Shown one piece after another: positions 38,569-38,879 of a stretch of 38,879 bases of DNA (positions are counted from its first letter, which is position 1; every line of letters starts with the position of its first letter). Location: contig JAUWZP010000010.1 of assembly GCA_030615265.1 (NCBI GenBank), positions 1-38,879 of the forward strand, written 5' to 3'. Origin of the DNA: Candidatus Bathyarchaeota archaeon (GTDB lineage Archaea; Thermoproteota; Bathyarchaeia; Bathyarchaeales; Bathyarchaeaceae). A program made the translations under genes and the position numbers. Under the pieces are notes generated by a model. The model did no database searches, was not told where the DNA came from, and saw nothing but the letters and a program-made list of their open reading frames with translations.

Positions 38569-38879
38569 TGTGAAATTCCACGAAAAGGGTAAGTTTGTGG
38601 AATTTTCCTTAGAAAATGCGCGTAGATGTTACCCTAAGAAGGGTATGTGTGTTCCCTTCCTGTCACAAGGGGGAAGCACACGATTCGCGCTGTGCGCTTA
38701 ATTCTGATTCTTTCTGCAAAACAATATTAAACTTATGAAGCAAGAATCAACATTCATGCGCGCGCAATCTGCGAAGGAAATTGCTGATTTTGCCGGAGAA
38801 ATCCAAGGAGACTGAAAAACAGAAATCGTGGGGGTTTACTCGTAGTAGATTAGTTCTTCTTTTTCAAGTCTTTCATGAA
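38569..38879. other. Right edge of window, partial third repeat copy possible
   Basis: No protein gene is convincing here. The stretch TTTACTCGTAGTAGATTAG at about 38834-38852 resembles the first arm of element copy B (CTCGTAGCAGATT), suggesting another copy that continues beyond the window. Confidence 0.3.

Noticed and set aside
38513-38701. 62-codon frame starting MKRFCIFDTYCL
   Set aside because: It starts inside the repeat element, is not open in the other copy, has no ribosome site and no domain.

Overview
This window looks like a chromosomal segment of an uncultivated archaeon, most likely of the TACK/Bathyarchaeota type. That placement is an inference from gene content, not from a marker tree. 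Archaeal signs include TATA-box promoters that sit about 25 bases before the start codon (leaderless genes), frequent TTG/GTG starts, a tRNA without encoded CCA, an ATP-dependent DNA ligase, a GPN-loop GTPase, a two-domain protein disulfide oxidoreductase, coenzyme F420 synthesis (cofE), and T-rich terminators.

Layout. 0-5 kb: the tail of a PPP-family phosphatase, a small Cys-rich protein, then a + strand run of cofactor genes (RimK-like glutamate ligase, fdhD, an HNH nuclease, mobA, cofE) serving pterin/F420 and molybdenum cofactors. 5-9.8 kb: an oxygen/redox defence block (HxlR regulator, flavodiiron protein, hemerythrin-like protein, protein disulfide oxidoreductase, thioredoxin reductase, wHTH regulator). 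9.9-15.6 kb: housekeeping genes (GPN GTPase, M3 oligopeptidase, GNAT acetyltransferase, fused GMP synthase, a small conserved protein). 16.2-20.4 kb: a decayed integration zone. It begins at tRNA-Leu(GAG) and holds two tyrosine-recombinase C-terminal remnants facing opposite ways, several small orphan genes (including a DUF4177-like gene of only 54 codons), an HTH protein and the cut-off tail of a membrane-anchored surface protein. 20.4-24.9 kb: DNA ligase, then kbl and tdh (threonine to glycine plus acetyl-CoA).

25.0-31.0 kb: a compact integrated element of about 6 kb. It has a divergent regulatory region, small zinc-ribbon, HTH and membrane proteins with overlapping starts, an origin-like repeat region and a full tyrosine integrase. 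An imperfect 30-bp direct repeat (26/30) brackets it. That repeat contains the TATA-like box of the flanking host genes tdh (-) and the NAD-kinase-like gene (+), which suggests integration into a divergent promoter with duplication of that promoter core. I recognise no known virus or plasmid family in it.

31-38.9 kb: an ATP-NAD kinase family protein, YjbQ, a CBS-domain pair, a second short integrase divergent from an Hjc-like resolvase that has no ordinary start codon, an arsenic module (arsR, operator, a 45-codon acr3 remnant, intact acr3), a wHTH plus nuclease-fold protein and a small wHTH protein.

The most unusual signal is a roughly 170-bp element present twice in inverted orientation (about 18.71-18.89 kb and 38.40-38.57 kb). 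Each copy has a TATA-like box followed by a long nested hairpin. G-U pairs and one structure-preserving base change point to the same transcribed strand in both copies, and each copy runs convergently into the 3' end of an HTH gene. A possible third copy starts at the right edge of the window. It is a good candidate for an undescribed structured RNA or small mobile hairpin element.
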